Positions 38,431 through 51,885 of a DNA stretch of 64,000 bases are shown piece after piece. The position numbers and the translations under genes are program-made. Under the pieces are notes generated by a model. That model saw nothing but the letters and a program-made list of their open reading frames with translations. It was not told where the DNA came from and made no database searches. Where the stretch lies: contig CM072155.1 in NCBI GenBank assembly GCA_036850595.1, positions 8,310,256 to 8,374,255 of the forward strand. Reading direction: 5' to 3'. The stretch's first letter is position 1. Every line of letters begins with the position of its first letter. The DNA is from Rhyacichthys aspro (lineage: Eukaryota; Chordata; Actinopteri; Gobiiformes; Rhyacichthyidae).

Positions 38431-40369
38431 AGTGGCAGTCTTATTATTTAGGGCTCCACAATATATTACAAATTTAATTTAATGTTATTGGATAAACACA
38501 ACCAATCAGAATCCAGGAGGCCGTGCCAACATTTACTCAGAATAAACTTCTTCTGAAGTGACACAATTTAAAAAAAACCACTAAGAAAATATGTAGCACA
38601 GCATAAAGCCTGCCGCATTTTTGAAAAAATGGTTATGATTGGCCAGATTGTATTGAGCTAAGTAGAAGTTGGGTTCAATAAGAGGGGTCAAATTTTTTAC
38701 TTAGTCAAAGAACACTCAAATATTGCAGGTCATATTGATATTGCAACATTAAAAATATATTTATAGCATATTGTGTTTTTTTGTAATATCTGCTGCTCTG
38801 TTTTTTTACTAGATATTCTTCTGATAATCCACATCTTGGCCCCGAGTTGAGGACATGCCATCTCTCATCATATGGCCCTCTTCTTCTAATGTGACATACA
38901 AGCGTGTAGGCTGGATCAATACGGCATAATGTGCTGATAGTTTTCCCTACAGAGAGGCATCAGTCAGCTGTTATGGCCGTCACTAACTACGCCGGCAGCA
39001 CAGCCATCCATCACCTCTGGCGCTCATACACTGACACTCGGAGACCTACTTTGAAGCACTCGAAAAGACTGGGAGGGCCGGGAGAATAGTGAAGGATGAG
39101 AGCCGTCTCAGACAGAAAGAGAAAAATAGGGAAGAAGAATGGAAAATAAAAAGCAGACTTGGGGACTCGAGTGGAGAAAGAAACAGATTGTTAACTGGAA
39201 AAAAGGGTTGTCTTAAAGTTATCATTCAATTATGGAGCAGGAAGGTTATGGAAGGTCTAAGGCTGTGTCTGGTCCAACACTGAGCGATTTGATCAGAACA
39301 GAGAGAAACCAGTGACAAAACTCTGCTTTATTATGCTCTTTTGATTTGAAAGTACAAGAGACTATGCTTGGAAACTCAGGTTAAAATCGTTGCAGGGCTT
39401 TAGTGTCTTGCACATAATCAACATGGCAGCTAGTTCTGTTAAATTGTGTGTTACACTTTGACTCTGCCTAAATACAGTTGGCTGACGTCGGTCGGAGAAT
39501 GACAAACATCTTGGAGGGCCATCAAATGTGATTATCATTAGCCGTTGGCCACATAACACTGTCCTTTACTTGTAATGTTAGCTTTAGCCAAATACTAGTG
39601 TTCAGTTTTGAATTTAGAAGAAAACTTACCTTAAATCTTAGTTGCCATGTTGAACACCAATTCATATTTTTTCGAACTACAGAGTTAGGTCAATTTTCCG
39701 ACTTCCTTGTTCGAAAGTGCATAAACATGTCAGAAAAATGACTTCCTAACTCTGAAACCAGGACCATCCAAGGAGCACATGAATACAGTTGGCAACTAGG
39801 CTGTAGAAGCTACAAAAACAGTCTGCCGTACTCTCTGCAGCACTACTCTCTACTCTACCCAAACCTGCTCACATCCACACTTCATGCCTTCCTCATTAAT
39901 AAAACAACAGAAAGTCAGGGGGAGAAAGGCTGAAAGTGAGCAGTTCTGAGGCGAAGATACACACCATTGTGCACTCGCCGACTTCTCTACATTAACAAAG
40001 TGCGATGTAAGTGCTCTAGCCCTAAACCCTGTTCTCGTCTTTTAGCTTTTCCCATTTCCATTTGATTGGCTGCCAGCGAGGCCTGCGGAGTAATTGGCTG
40101 CATTTCATTGGCCGGGCAGACGGACAGCACCCCTGGGAGGAGTCCATCAGGCGATATCTGTTAACAACACGCACAGACGCACACTGTTTCACACACATGC
40201 ACAAACTGGGCCGGAGGGGAGCTCCCTAATGCCTAATGTACCTTTCGCTATCACAGATGGGTCACTTACATTTCTGGCCACAAGAGTGATACGAGAAAGG
40301 GGAATAAATGTACAGGGACTGGGTGGAGTTAACTATATTTTCACGGCAGAGTGTGATTGTTAAGTAATA

Positions 40370-40600
40370 GCTACCATCTCCCAGCTGCACGGCCATAATG
40401 CCTGCTCATTCATGCCAGTCTATATTAAGAGCCCTGACATAGTGAGTTGATGGCCCCCGCTGGCCCATTGTGAGCGGCCTGTGACGGACCGTCGCCCAAA
40501 TTTTTACTGACATCAGCGGTTGACGGGCTGATTCAGCATGTTGAACTGGCATCGGAAGAGGCGGCGAGGAGACGTGATTGGCTTTTCATCCATAGAAAAT
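40370..40600. promoter_or_regulatory. candidate conserved non-coding element
   Basis: A unique, non-repetitive stretch of balanced composition with wording such as CGGCCATAATGCCTGCTCAT and TTATGTGTGATTAGTGATTT (minus strand). It stands out from the surrounding AT-rich intron. There is no coding frame. Conservation cannot be tested here, so this is only a prediction. Confidence 0.25.
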
Positions 40601-43600
40601 CACTAATCACACATATTAAGGCCAATTGGGTAATAGGCAAACTCAACAATGAAGCATAGCAGTCAGACTTAACTTTCCCGACTTTTATAATTTTATGATG
40701 CACATTTTAATAACGATTTATGAAAGCCATTGTAAATCCACTCAGTGCTATGAATATAAAACAGGCAAGTATTACAATAAAAGTACTCTTCAATACTGTT
40801 CACTTTCTGGAATAAATTCGGATTTTCAAAAGAGCACTAATGAGCTCTGCCGTACCCAAAGAGAGAATAGTCAAAGTGCAAACCGTAACGTCATTAACGG
40901 CCAAGTGTGTGACGGCAAACAACAGTGAGTCACGACTGACGATGGTTGGAGGCTGACAAACATCTTGGAGGGCCACGGCCGTCCTCAAGCGGCCCTGCTG
41001 TGGCCCCTCGTATGAGCGCCGAGGAGAGTAATACTATGTGATGCGAGTCGTGAGCGCGGGGAAGCATCTGTGGAAGGCTGCTTACACAACAGAGAGGCAC
41101 AGACTCAACTAGGTCACAAACACGTCGCTACAGCAAGGCGTTTTACAGGCAGACACTAATATTTTTGAAATGGAGCTGCGTTATGAAGCCGCTACAAGGA
41201 TTCTGGGGTTTCCCTACAGTTTCATTTTTAACGTGCAAAGGCACTTTACACAAACAGCTTGAGACAGTCCATCCTCTCTACGGACTTAGGCATTGACCAT
41301 GGAGCGCACAAAGCACAGTGATTTACTGATACAAGTTACGTCATCACCAACCGTGCATGTTGATGAAGGACGTGGCAGTCTTCTATATGTATTAACAAGG
41401 GAGCAAACTAAAACCAGTCATTTATTTGAGGGATACATTACCATAGAACTATGCGATTTAGCATCCTAGCTCTAACTATAGTTAATTAATTAATAGCCAG
41501 ACCATACAGGTGCACAGACATAGATTTTAGCTAACAGCACAGAGATCTGGTAATTGTTTTGCATCAATCAAAGCAAACTTAATAAAGTACAATTTGTGAT
41601 CTTTAACAAATAAGCCAAGAGCAAAAACTATTCAATCTTTGGGATTGTCCAGCATAATGTATGTTTTCCTTGACTTTTAGCATGTAGCCTTTAGCTTATG
41701 TGGCGCTAATTGCTCTTATTTAAATAGGCTGAACAGCTAAACATCAACCCAGTAATGTTCTCTTTCCAGGTATCTACAGCCGGCATGTAAGTGGTTGGAT
41801 GTCAATTTCCAAAACCATCTTGTTTATGCACAATTGGCAATTTTTGGCGCACTATGCTAAATTGTCTATGGAAAATGTATTGTGGTCATCTTATCTTCGG
41901 ACACAAAAATCTGGGTGCAGCTGTTTCCAAAAACTAAAAATCTTTGTACTGTAGCAGTTCTCTGTTATGCAGTCGTCCATATCTCATCTTAAACAATCGT
42001 ATTTGTTGTTTGCAATAAGATGTTTTCAATGTATTATTAATTATGAGGTAGACGATCTTGCTTGTATGGCTTGCTGGGTGTCATTGTTGTTAATGGTGTT
42101 GTTCATGTCAATTTATCAAAACAGTATAAACTGATTTTGTCATCCAACATTAACCAACTTGTCATTTTTACTCCTATGACCACAATCGAACTTCCAACAT
42201 TCCAGCACCAAGATTTGCAAAAACCAAGGAAAAACTCTTGACTCTTTCTTAAAATCACTCCACTCAAAAGAGAGAAGACGAGACAAAGTTGCTGACCCAC
42301 TTTGCGTCTCCCAACTTTTCAATCCTCTTTAAAATGAGACAGGGCTGGGGCCATGAATTTGGCACGCACATAACCTACATGAGAAGATGCACTCATAATG
42401 TTAGCCTGTGACCCCAGACACCTTGAATAATGAAGCGACTTTGATTTGACAGCGCATTACCTCTTTACGTTGCCTAATAATGGCAGCGCTAACACACACA
42501 CATTCAGGTCGACACGCTTTGTTAGTTTTCTCATTTGACTTGGTCTATTTTTGTCCTGTAAACCCTCTTCTTCATTCCCCAGATCCTCTTTCCATTGTCT
42601 CTGCTTTTATCGTTGTTCATCTCGCTGGTTTGGTCTGTCCTCACTTCTACTCCTCGACTCGCGCTCCCTCACTCTCTGTGCATCGGGTTGATGTCAGCGA
42701 TAGCATCAGCGCGTGATTGGCTGGGCCAGATAAGAGATAAAGCTGTGATTTGTTTAGAAGCGTTAGTCTTTTCATCACACCCCTGTGGACTGCAGCAATA
42801 TTAATGAACGTGCAAACGCAAGCAAACGCACGGATGTGTTGCAGGAGAGATTGAGGAATGGAGATTTGAGGAAGAAAGAGCAGGGCCGAGTGAAGTATAG
42901 GAGAGAAGAAGAAAGATAGATGGGGCAGAGTGCTGGGGAAAACAGTCTCCCTAATTTGCAAATCAAAGACATTATGACTCACATATTTATAGCCAAATCA
43001 GCCAAAGGGGAAATATTTCTCTGCTTTCTTCTTGGCCTCACTTTCATTTTAATTTTAATGCTTTGCACCATCTCAGTGGTTCTTAAACAGTGAAACCTAG
43101 TCTGACACAAAGAAATGTGAGATATGAACTGATATTCTTCCTTTTTACAACAGAAAGGTGGCTATTATAAATATGCGTTTTTATGTTAAATTGAGACTAC
43201 AATGCAAATACAATTCAAAAATAAATCTTTCACACCAACAACTGAGCCCAACAACAGTGATACATATGCGTGATGTTTGTCTGCTCATGATGCGTGAGAC
43301 ATGGCTGTGTTCATGTATCAAAAAGCAAAATAAAAATCATCAGTGAAAGGGAAACAATAGACGGCTTTTATTTTGCGTCGAGGGATTTTCATTAAAACAG
43401 ACACACTATGACGCAGAAAGCCACATTCCAGCCAATTATAAAGCTAATGCTTCAATTTTAGCATAAGCACACACAACTCTGTTTATGTTTGTGTGCGCAA
43501 TCCATCTCTTCTTCCACAATGTCTTGAGGCACAAGGCACTACACATGCAATCACGTCTCAGCATGAAATGAAAGAAAAGGGACATTTGCGAGATCTAAGA

Positions 43601-45012
43601 CATGCAACAAACATGGCAACACTTTACTTATTTTTGCAGACACACATTCTTATTTCCCTAATATTTTCAGCAAAACATGAATTCTAAATTGTTTGTTACT
43701 AGACGTTTGTAATGTTAATCTTAAAAAATGTATGGGCTGAAATGTTACCCCACGGTTATATGTGCTAAAGCATTCTCCGTGGCTTAATTGTGGCTCTCTG
43801 GCTACACAAAAAAAAGTAACTATGTTGAGGTCACGCATCCAAAATAGAGGGATCCAGTACATTATGTGGGGCTTTCATATGATGTGTCTGATTAGATATG
43901 TCATTTTGAAAATAAGGTCCATTAGGTTTGCCGGCCATGCCAGACAATGACAGCACAGTGTACACCAACAGTGATGGCGTCTTTTGTGTGTGCTACATTT
44001 TCGAAAAATACTATTGGCTACACTGAGCTATCCAGAAAAATTGGTAAATAAATTTCATTCTGGCCAGTGAAGGAACATTAGAACTGAACTGGCAACATTA
44101 GCAGCAGTAATTGATTTCTGACTGTTGCTGACGAGGTGGGCCTAGTCTTTTTTTTTTCGCAGTTCCTTCAACACACTTGTTCCTATGTTGCCTCCCTCTT
44201 CTCCACATTCTCGCTCTGCAGTACAGTCTTTATCCTATTACAGCCTCCTTGCAGTTTCTGTTGTAGACACAATGAAAACTGGCAGGATACATTACTTAGC
44301 ACTGCATTCCTCCCACCTTCTCATTCTACCGATACCTCTTCCTTTCTCCTCACTCTTGCTTTCAACAATAAATACGCTTTTCCATATTATTTTTACGTTT
44401 TGGCTTGTTCCAAATTCTTCTTCCTGGTTTACTTGTCAGTCTGTTTTCACACATTTTGTCTTGTGCTGTGTCCACATGTCTACCAAAGACTCAAACTGCC
44501 CATTTACTAGAAACCTGGATAATCTTGTTTACCTTAGTGTCGTCAGTCCTAAATTTTACATCATTTACAGTCACCTAATAGGGTAAATTCATTTTGATAT
44601 AACCCAATAATATAGAGGCACTTGACTGATATATCATCCCATAGCTGGACTCTGTAGTTCAGTGGGCACTGTCCAGACTGTCATTGTGCCTCTGTCAGGT
44701 ACTCTCCTTGGCTTGGCAGGGAATCAGCGAGGTCCCTGCTGATGGGAAGGCCTCTGAATAAAGCCCAGGTTTTATTGGACAAGGCCTGCATGGGGACCTG
44801 ATGGCCGACTGGACCGCACCCAGAGAGGAGGCTGATCTCTTTATCTGTCCATGCTGTATCCTATTAGAGTATCACCTTCCATCACACCTCCCCTTTCACT
44901 GGATCAGAACAGCTTTTACTAAGCCCCTTCCTGTCTGAAGCCACCACTCCAGTTCTGTCACTCCCTCATTTCTTTATTTGAAAGTGGAAACTGCTGGCCA
45001 AAGAACTGCTGA

Positions 45013-45220
45013 GGCAGCACTGGGTCCACTTTCAGAAGTACCGCGTTGCCCCAACAAACAACTGATAAACAAATACTGTGGCAAGAGAGTGGGAAAGCGT
45101 GACAGAGACGCTGCCGATGCCCGGAACGGCTGCCAAGAATCGATGAGGAATAGAACGATCAGTGTAGAGCTGCCCCGCTGGTACAGCACTGAGAAACCAC
45201 AAACATGCCCTCCAGAACTG
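45013..45220 (+). repeat. duplicated 0.2-kb interspersed repeat, copy 1
   Basis: From GGCAGCACTGGGTCCACTTT to ATGCCCTCCAGAACTG this segment matches 47610-47814 at roughly nine bases in ten by eye, in the same orientation and 2.6 kb apart. The minus strand reads an open frame (FWRACLWFLSAVPAGQLYTD) partly shared with copy 2. I do not recognise the family. Confidence 0.75.
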
Positions 45221-46039
45221 AACTGCAAAGGCACACCACGCATTTGTAAGTGGTAGTAAGTAAAGCATTATTATCAGAGACAAGAGTGAATTGTTCATTC
45301 ACTCAGCATTTGGTATTTCAGAGATGTGTAAAAATGCAAAAAGACATTTTGACTGTGTCTATTAAAGCATGTGTGAGTAAAGCAGTCTGAATGACACCAT
45401 TATGTCTGTCTCCCTCCCTCCACAGTATAAGCCAATTCACCTTCATTACTTTGCTTCTAAGCAGCTTTTCTTAGCCATGACTGCAACTGCACAAATGCCT
45501 GACTGCACCGGCCCAATTTAAAAAATCAGGGCAACAATGTGCATTAGTAACATAGCCAGCATACACATTTACTTTACAAAGTGAAATGTCTGGAATTCCT
45601 TCCCCTTACAGTTATTTCCAGTCCGTATAAACCCTTCTGGACCAATCGCAGCCACTTATCTAAATTTGTTTGATTGGTTGTGTGTCCATCCAATTGCATT
45701 TAGGGGCAATTTATTCTGTGTCTGTTAGTATTGTAAAACTTGTATCAGCAGAGACCAGACTGAGTAATACAGTTATGACTAAGCAAATGTTTAGTGTATT
45801 TTGCTTCAGTCACATTTAAGTTGGTGTATTTCAACTTATTTGCACATTCATACTGCTATCTCTAAATCTTTATAAGTTAAACCTCCTTATTTATAACTTT
45901 CTGACTAATGCTTCATCTGGCTCAACATACAGAAAACAGCATTGCTAAAATCACGGGTGATTTCACTTGCCTGAAGCACACCGAGAAGCACATCTAATCT
46001 TTACCGTGGTCTCTTCTCTATATAAAATCCATGGGTTAA

Positions 46040-46200
46040 TTCTCCTGTCAGTGCCCTTGACCAAAGCATTGGCTTAGACCAGAGTTGGCCCCAAGGGACT
46101 GAACCATGGCTACCCACTACTCCTAATGGGACGTCTTCTAGAGCACTGGGATGGGTTAAATGGAGAGAACAGATATCCCTTGAGGGACTGTAAAGGTTAA
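46040..46200 (+). repeat. degenerate teleost SINE, body and tail
   Basis: The sequence contains GTGCCCTTGACCAAAGCA, then GGCTACCCACTACTCCTAAT, then GATGGGTTAAATGGAGAGAA in that order. This is the layout I know from widespread fish tRNA-derived SINEs (gtccttgagcaagacac, then cccactgctcc, then gatgggttaaatgcagagaa). Several mutations show that the copy is old. Family assignment is from memory. Confidence 0.65.
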
Positions 46201-46904
46201 CTCTTCTCATTTCCAACAGACTAGCCAAAGCAAGTGTCATACTGCCGTCTAGTGGGTTCAAAACACATTCAGTTTACCAAATGAAAATAAAGTTTGTTGT
46301 AACGAAGATCCGACTGCTAGTGGATGGATGTTGGCCATTTGAGGTCACATCGTCCAAGTAGCACATTCAAATTCCTCCTCCATCCTTCCTCACGCTGCAG
46401 CCTCCTTGCTTTTCTGTCCATTGCTCTTTATTGTCCTCTTCATCTCCCACTCCACTGCAGTGCGTGCACAGAAGCGCGTGTGTGTGTTTGTGTGTTGTTG
46501 ATTCACTGGAGGCTCAGAGGCAATCGATAAGTATTTGGGCAAGGGCTCAACGTAATTATAGAGGGATACTGAGAATCATCCAGCCTGGACAGTGTGTGTG
46601 GATCGCTGCTACCTGCCAATGGTCACTTTCTCTGCAGCCACCAAACTGCTCTTCCTCTGTCTCCTCACTGCAGCCTTGGTACATATGAATGAAGCCAGGT
46701 AACCCACCGTCCAAGCAGCACGTCTCCAATGGGAAATATTTTATCCAGGTTGCTGTGATGGAGATGGCGCCCTTTAGCACTCTATGTTGCTGCACCAGGT
46801 TTAGTCAGTATTAGACATGAGTTTGTAAAAGTTTTTAGAATCAGGTGTTCAACATGGTTAGAAAAAGTGAGTGCTGGTGGCAAGTGCAAAATTTTTTTCA
46901 GTTC

Positions 46905-47080
46905 CGTTTACTCATTCATTTTCTACCACTTACGTGAGTCTATCGCAGCTGCTTTTGGCTTGAGACGGGAAACACATTCTGGACCCATTCCCTGACAACC
47001 ATTCATACCTAATTTCCAAACTGTATAGCTGGGCCAACTGCAGGATCAATCCCAGAGCCTTCTTGACCTTCCAAGTTTCA
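46905..47080 (+). repeat. teleost interspersed repeat (LINE/SINE-tail-like)
   Basis: CATTCATTTTCTACCACTTA, then TCTATCGCAGCTGCTTTTGG, then GACAACCATTCATACCTAAT follow in the order of a very common fish repeat. From memory its consensus reads cattttctaccgcttgt, then cctatcccagctgc, then gacaaccattcacac. The fragment at 38345-38430 belongs to the same family. Confidence 0.6.
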
Positions 47081-47609
47081 GTGGTTTGTATTGAGGCTAT
47101 TGACACTAACTTGGGTTTGGTACGTGAGGGCTTGTCCAGCAAACTGAATTAAGCAGTCCTCATAGCACACCGGCACAGAGGGCCACACTGACAACATGTA
47201 AATCCCCAGTTTATTCTCACAATGTTTACATAAGAACAGCCATGCACAGTATCTACAGTGATAGAATAATACATACAACTTAAAATTCCTAGTTATCCCA
47301 CATCGCTTTACAGTTTGTTTTACGGTGTTTGCTGCTGCTAGGGTTTCTAACTCTGGGAATGATGAACTGAGGTGCAGAATATAAAGACTGTCAGCCTGAT
47401 GGAGGTTGGTTAGTTTTGGGAGTCTGGAGAGCAGAGAAAGCGGACTATAATGTGTTTTATGTAGTTTTGAGTGGATTGTTAAGCTAGCTGAGGACAGACT
47501 GGACTTGCAGAGACTCTTTATTTTTACCTAACTTGGTGAATCAGAGCTTTTATTAGTCCTGAAAAAAATATGTTGGGGATGTAGGTGTTTTTCCACCATT
47601 TTGGTCAAA

Positions 47610-47814
47610 GGCAGCACTGGGTCCAATTTCAGAAGTACCGAGTTGCCCTGACAAACAACCAATATACAGTGTGGCAAGAGAGTGGGAAAGCGTGACAGAG
47701 AAGTTGCCGATGCCCAGAAACGTCTGCCAAGAATCGATGAAGAATAGAACAATCACTGTAAAGCTGCCCCACTGGTGCAGCAGTGAGAAACCACAAACAT
47801 GCCCTCCAGAAGTG
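47610..47814 (+). repeat. duplicated 0.2-kb interspersed repeat, copy 2
   Basis: This is the partner of 45013-45220, with the longest shared block around GTGGCAAGAGAGTGGGAAAG and CGTGACAGAGA. The minus strand reads FWRACLWFLTAAPVGQLYSD. A small deletion relative to copy 1 shifts that frame. The flanks diverge on both sides, so two insertions of one repeat or an old segmental duplication are both possible. Confidence 0.75.
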
Positions 47815-48545
47815 TCTGCGAAGCAAGGGATGAGGCACTAGCCAAATTGTAGCCATTTTCTACCTTGTTAAAGAGAAAAGGTACGTCTTGCACAGCCCTA
47901 AAAGCTGTACATAGTAAACCAGACACATGGCAACGCAGTTAAATATCAGTCACATTCATTCTAGTCTGATTGCACAAAATCCACACCTTCCAGTAGAGGG
48001 AGGGACTCAGGTAGAGTACCATTAGAGCCATAATGACAGCATTAAAGCGCTAGCTCCTTCATAAATCTGACACACACAGCGTTAAAGAATTCTGATGACA
48101 CTTTCATATGTATGTGACAAACAAGCCCCTGAGGCATCGAACGGCGGTGCTATGATTGCAGTATATCACAGGGAAGATAGGATGTTTTTGCAAAGTCAAA
48201 GGTTGGCTTACAGCTGAGGTATCGACTGAAAACGTGCGCTCCCATCTTTATCAGGTTGAGATGTACACACGGCCAAGAGGAAAAAAATACAAGCCCTGAA
48301 ACATAATTAAATACAAAGAGGCGTGATTGATTCCAGAGCAGTGGAGACAGCCCCCAGCCCAGAGTCTCTGGATACAGCACATAAACGGCGGCAAGGATGA
48401 TACTTCCATCCATTTTGTCCGTCCGTTTGTGTGTGCGCGTCAAGGTGGCACATGGAAGCAAGCTGAGAAAATCACATCAGCCCCATGGGATGACAATCAC
48501 AAGGCATTTCAGGAACTCTTTGAGAAGTATACTCACCGAAACCAG

Positions 48546-48563
48546 GTGTGTGTGTGTGTGTGT
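48546..48563 (+). repeat. (GT)9 microsatellite
   Basis: Nine GT units. Confidence 0.9.
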
Positions 48564-50544
48564 TATCTTAAAAGCAAGGTACACAGGTATACAACATCTT
48601 TGGATTCGTTTGCAGCTTCAGTCGCTGCCACAGTTCAAAAATTTGCTGAAAAAAAAAAACCAAGTGTCTCGAAAGATAACAAATGTTCAATTTCCAAGCA
48701 GGCGTGGGTGAACTTTCCTTGCTCCCATGTAAAGCTGTTAGTGGAGCGTAATTAAAGTTTTAGGGGTTTGGGGTTGACAGCCATGACATTGGGTTGAAAA
48801 GGAGAGAAAATGGCAGAAAATGGCAAACAATTGGATCATGAATACTGAAAATCACATGCAAAGTCTACAAAATCAAGTTTTTTCCGATCTGAACTGCCAT
48901 GTTTGAAAAAAAACATGGCAGGGTAGATTTCTTCGGACTGTCCAAAAAGGTTCATTGTGCTCTGGGCCAATACACTATGGCTAAACAAAGCTATAATTCT
49001 CCAAACATTGTGATAACATTTTCTAATAATTTTGGGTTTCTGTCAACAACGAGCAAGACTGATTTTTTTCATTTTAAAGATATGACCAGATGACTTCTTG
49101 GTAACCCTATATTGTTTTAAAGATGGCTTTTTTAAGGTTTTAAGTAATAATGTTTGGTGCCACTTCATCATTGGCATTGTTTTATCAACCATACCATGCC
49201 AAAGCACATTTCACACCTTGGGGTTAGGGTTCTAGTCTATCAGCTAAAAACGGTTTCCATTGCGTCTGGGCTGTTTCTCCCGAGAATTATGGCAGTGCAA
49301 AATTTAACTAAGTTGGGCAGATGCCAATCCTAAATGTGAAAATAAGTCTTGTAGACAGTGGCTGTATTATAATATCCAACAGGCCCTGGTGCGAGTGTGT
49401 GAGTATATAAACTTTTAGCTTTAACAACAGAGAATTATTTCATCGTTGTGTTAAAGGGGTAAAATATAACTACAACTCTAATCTTTGCTTTTCAACATCA
49501 ATTCATTTAAAGTCTGATTAACTAGGCATCCAATTTTGGTGTGTTTTTTTTTTCTGACTGCAGTTATCTTCGATGCTAAATATATGCCAGGATTAAGGTT
49601 TGCTTGATTTCACCATCTCTCCAGCGAAGAATGTTTAAAGTGACATGTCTCTTCCCTCCAAAATCCTGCCCTCCTTCGCTCACTCTCTTTCCCACTCCAA
49701 ATCCCGTCTTATCTCATCCTGTCCTTCCCTGCAGCTTCTTCTCATCATTCCACTTAAACTCTTTCGCTAATGAGTTCCTCCACCGCCCCCTCCAAGACTT
49801 TTCTTGCGCTGTCTTCCATCACACTTTGTGCTTTTTGGTTTTTGGCTCTCCTGTAAAGTCAATGAGAAAAGATGGAGTGCGGCGCGTGAACTCAGACGGT
49901 CTGTGGATTTTTGCCACGTTTGACTTTTGGAGGGAAGCCAGAGACGCGATGGGAGAATTCACTCAGCAAATGCCAAGCAGACAAGAAGAGACCGAATGAA
50001 TAAGTCAAAACAAAAACAGTAAAGACAAACATGATTGCTACATTATGAATGAGTAATGATGTCTCGGGTTTTTGAAGAATGTAGTTGCAGCTGTAAATTA
50101 GTCATTTTAAATGTTTGGATGGAGTTTTCGAAGCACAGTACAAACAGCATCTAATATAAAATCATAAATTTTTTTGATTAGGACTATGGCCTCAGTTACA
50201 ATTTATGAATTCCCATGGGCTGAGTGTGTATTCTGTGGTTCAAGGGAAATACGAATGCAACAAGCACTTGACTTGCTCAGTAAAGCAGATCTTCTACATT
50301 TCTGCCATCATTATTCCTTATGTGACTCTAGCACACCTGCTTGGAAAAAAAATGCTCTTGCTTGTTATATTGGCCCCAGCAGTCTTAATAGAGAATTTAA
50401 CTAGGCATGAGACTTTCAATCCATCTCTCACTTCTGTCAGAGGTGGGTGCATCTCGTTCCCCTTTGCTCCAGCTCCAAGACGCCACAGACTCGACTCGAC
50501 TGGAGCTGATCGGCTGGATGGCCAAATCTTATTTCATGCTTGTT

Positions 50545-50559
50545 ACACACACACACACA
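50545..50559 (+). repeat. short (AC)n microsatellite
   Basis: About seven AC units followed by ATATAG. Confidence 0.9.
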
Positions 50560-51804
50560 TATAGAGTCATCCTTTCGTTAGCTTGCAACAGGCTAATTGG
50601 GCTTAGGCAGAGGGAAGCCTGGGGCGGCCAGTGGAGAAGGAGGAAGAGCCTGTCATTACGAACACTGTGGACGCAGGAGATAAAGGTTATCCAATCCCGA
50701 TGCCCCCGCTGCATCCTTCTCCGGGCTGATGAAAGACACGGTGATAGTGCGCACCGATATGGAGGGCAACAGGAAGACAGATGATAGGAAAGGCAGACAG
50801 GGTGGAAATGCCACGGGTTAAATGTGTGTGCGTCTGTGGCTCATAACCAAGGTCAGGTTGCCTGTAGGCAGTTCATCTAAGTTGGCCCTACACAATAAGG
50901 CTATACACTACACACTTTCCCATCCTTCCTTACATTATATCCACCATCCACATTGGAATCTTTGGGTATAACTCATTTTCTACAATGTCTGTTTTTTCTC
51001 CTCCGCAGAACAATAGCTCCATAACAAGGACAAACTCTCCATTATAACAAAGTGCTGCAGTGTTTTCAGAAAAAAAAGATGAATTAAATTCACTTAACAC
51101 TACATGCAGAAAAAAGTTGAATTTTGAGTATAGAACTAAAGGAGTTGACAAAGTTGCTAATGTGGAGGGGCTCCAACTATTGACAATTCAAATATATTTT
51201 GATTTAATATCGTTCAAGACATTTTTTCGAATAAGATTTTGAATCATTAAATATCATTGCTCATTAAATATAACTCGAAGATGAATAAGAGTTATTAATA
51301 ATTGCTTACTAAAGACTGGGCTAACGCTTCGAGACAACAACAGACAGCCTTTCACAGTCACATTCATCCACTATGGGCAAATAGTGATACATGTATGTCT
51401 TAGATGATTGGAGGAAGCATGCAAGACCAATTTAAAATGTTGTTTAAAATGTGTAATGCCTGTTACTAGCCTCAAAGCCTTTTTTGTGGTTAGCTTTCCC
51501 GAGCCAGACCCTCGTCAATGTGTTCCACTACTCCTATGGCAAGTTGACTGGCAGCTCACTTGCCATTAGCATTACTAGCTACATAAGCCATGGCTAGCAC
51601 TAACTTTATGACCAAATATGGTTACGGTGTATTTAAATAGACGTCAAAGTCCCTCTCACACCTATAGCCCCTTTATGCTAATTTCTGTCATATTGGTGGG
51701 AATTCCTCACACTAATATTATATCTCACTCATCAGTGTGCTTTATTATTGACACAATATGTACACAACGCACAAGCTCTTTACACAAAACAACAAAAGTG
51801 TAAA

Positions 51805-51885
51805 ACAGTGGAGGGGCAACTCTGTGACTCACCTGGTAGAGTGTGAGGTTTAAACACCAGCTTGGGTCAACTTGCATACACTGCT
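51805..51885 (+). repeat. tRNA-derived SINE head fragment
   Basis: GGGGCAACTCTGTGACTCAC and CTGGTAGAGTG resemble the head of fish tRNA-derived SINEs, with a recognisable A box (tggctcaggtggtagag) and a decayed B box around GGGTCAACTT. There is no clover-leaf potential good enough for a working tRNA gene. Confidence 0.5.

Noticed and set aside
44650..44720. tRNA-like A box (TGTAGTTCAGTGGGCAC)
   Set aside because: There is no matching B box or clover-leaf arms at the right spacing, so it is neither a tRNA gene nor a clear SINE.
48327..48755. 142-codon open frame, plus strand
   Set aside because: It runs through a (GT)9 tract (VCVCVC) and has no domain; a second overlapping frame is equally open.
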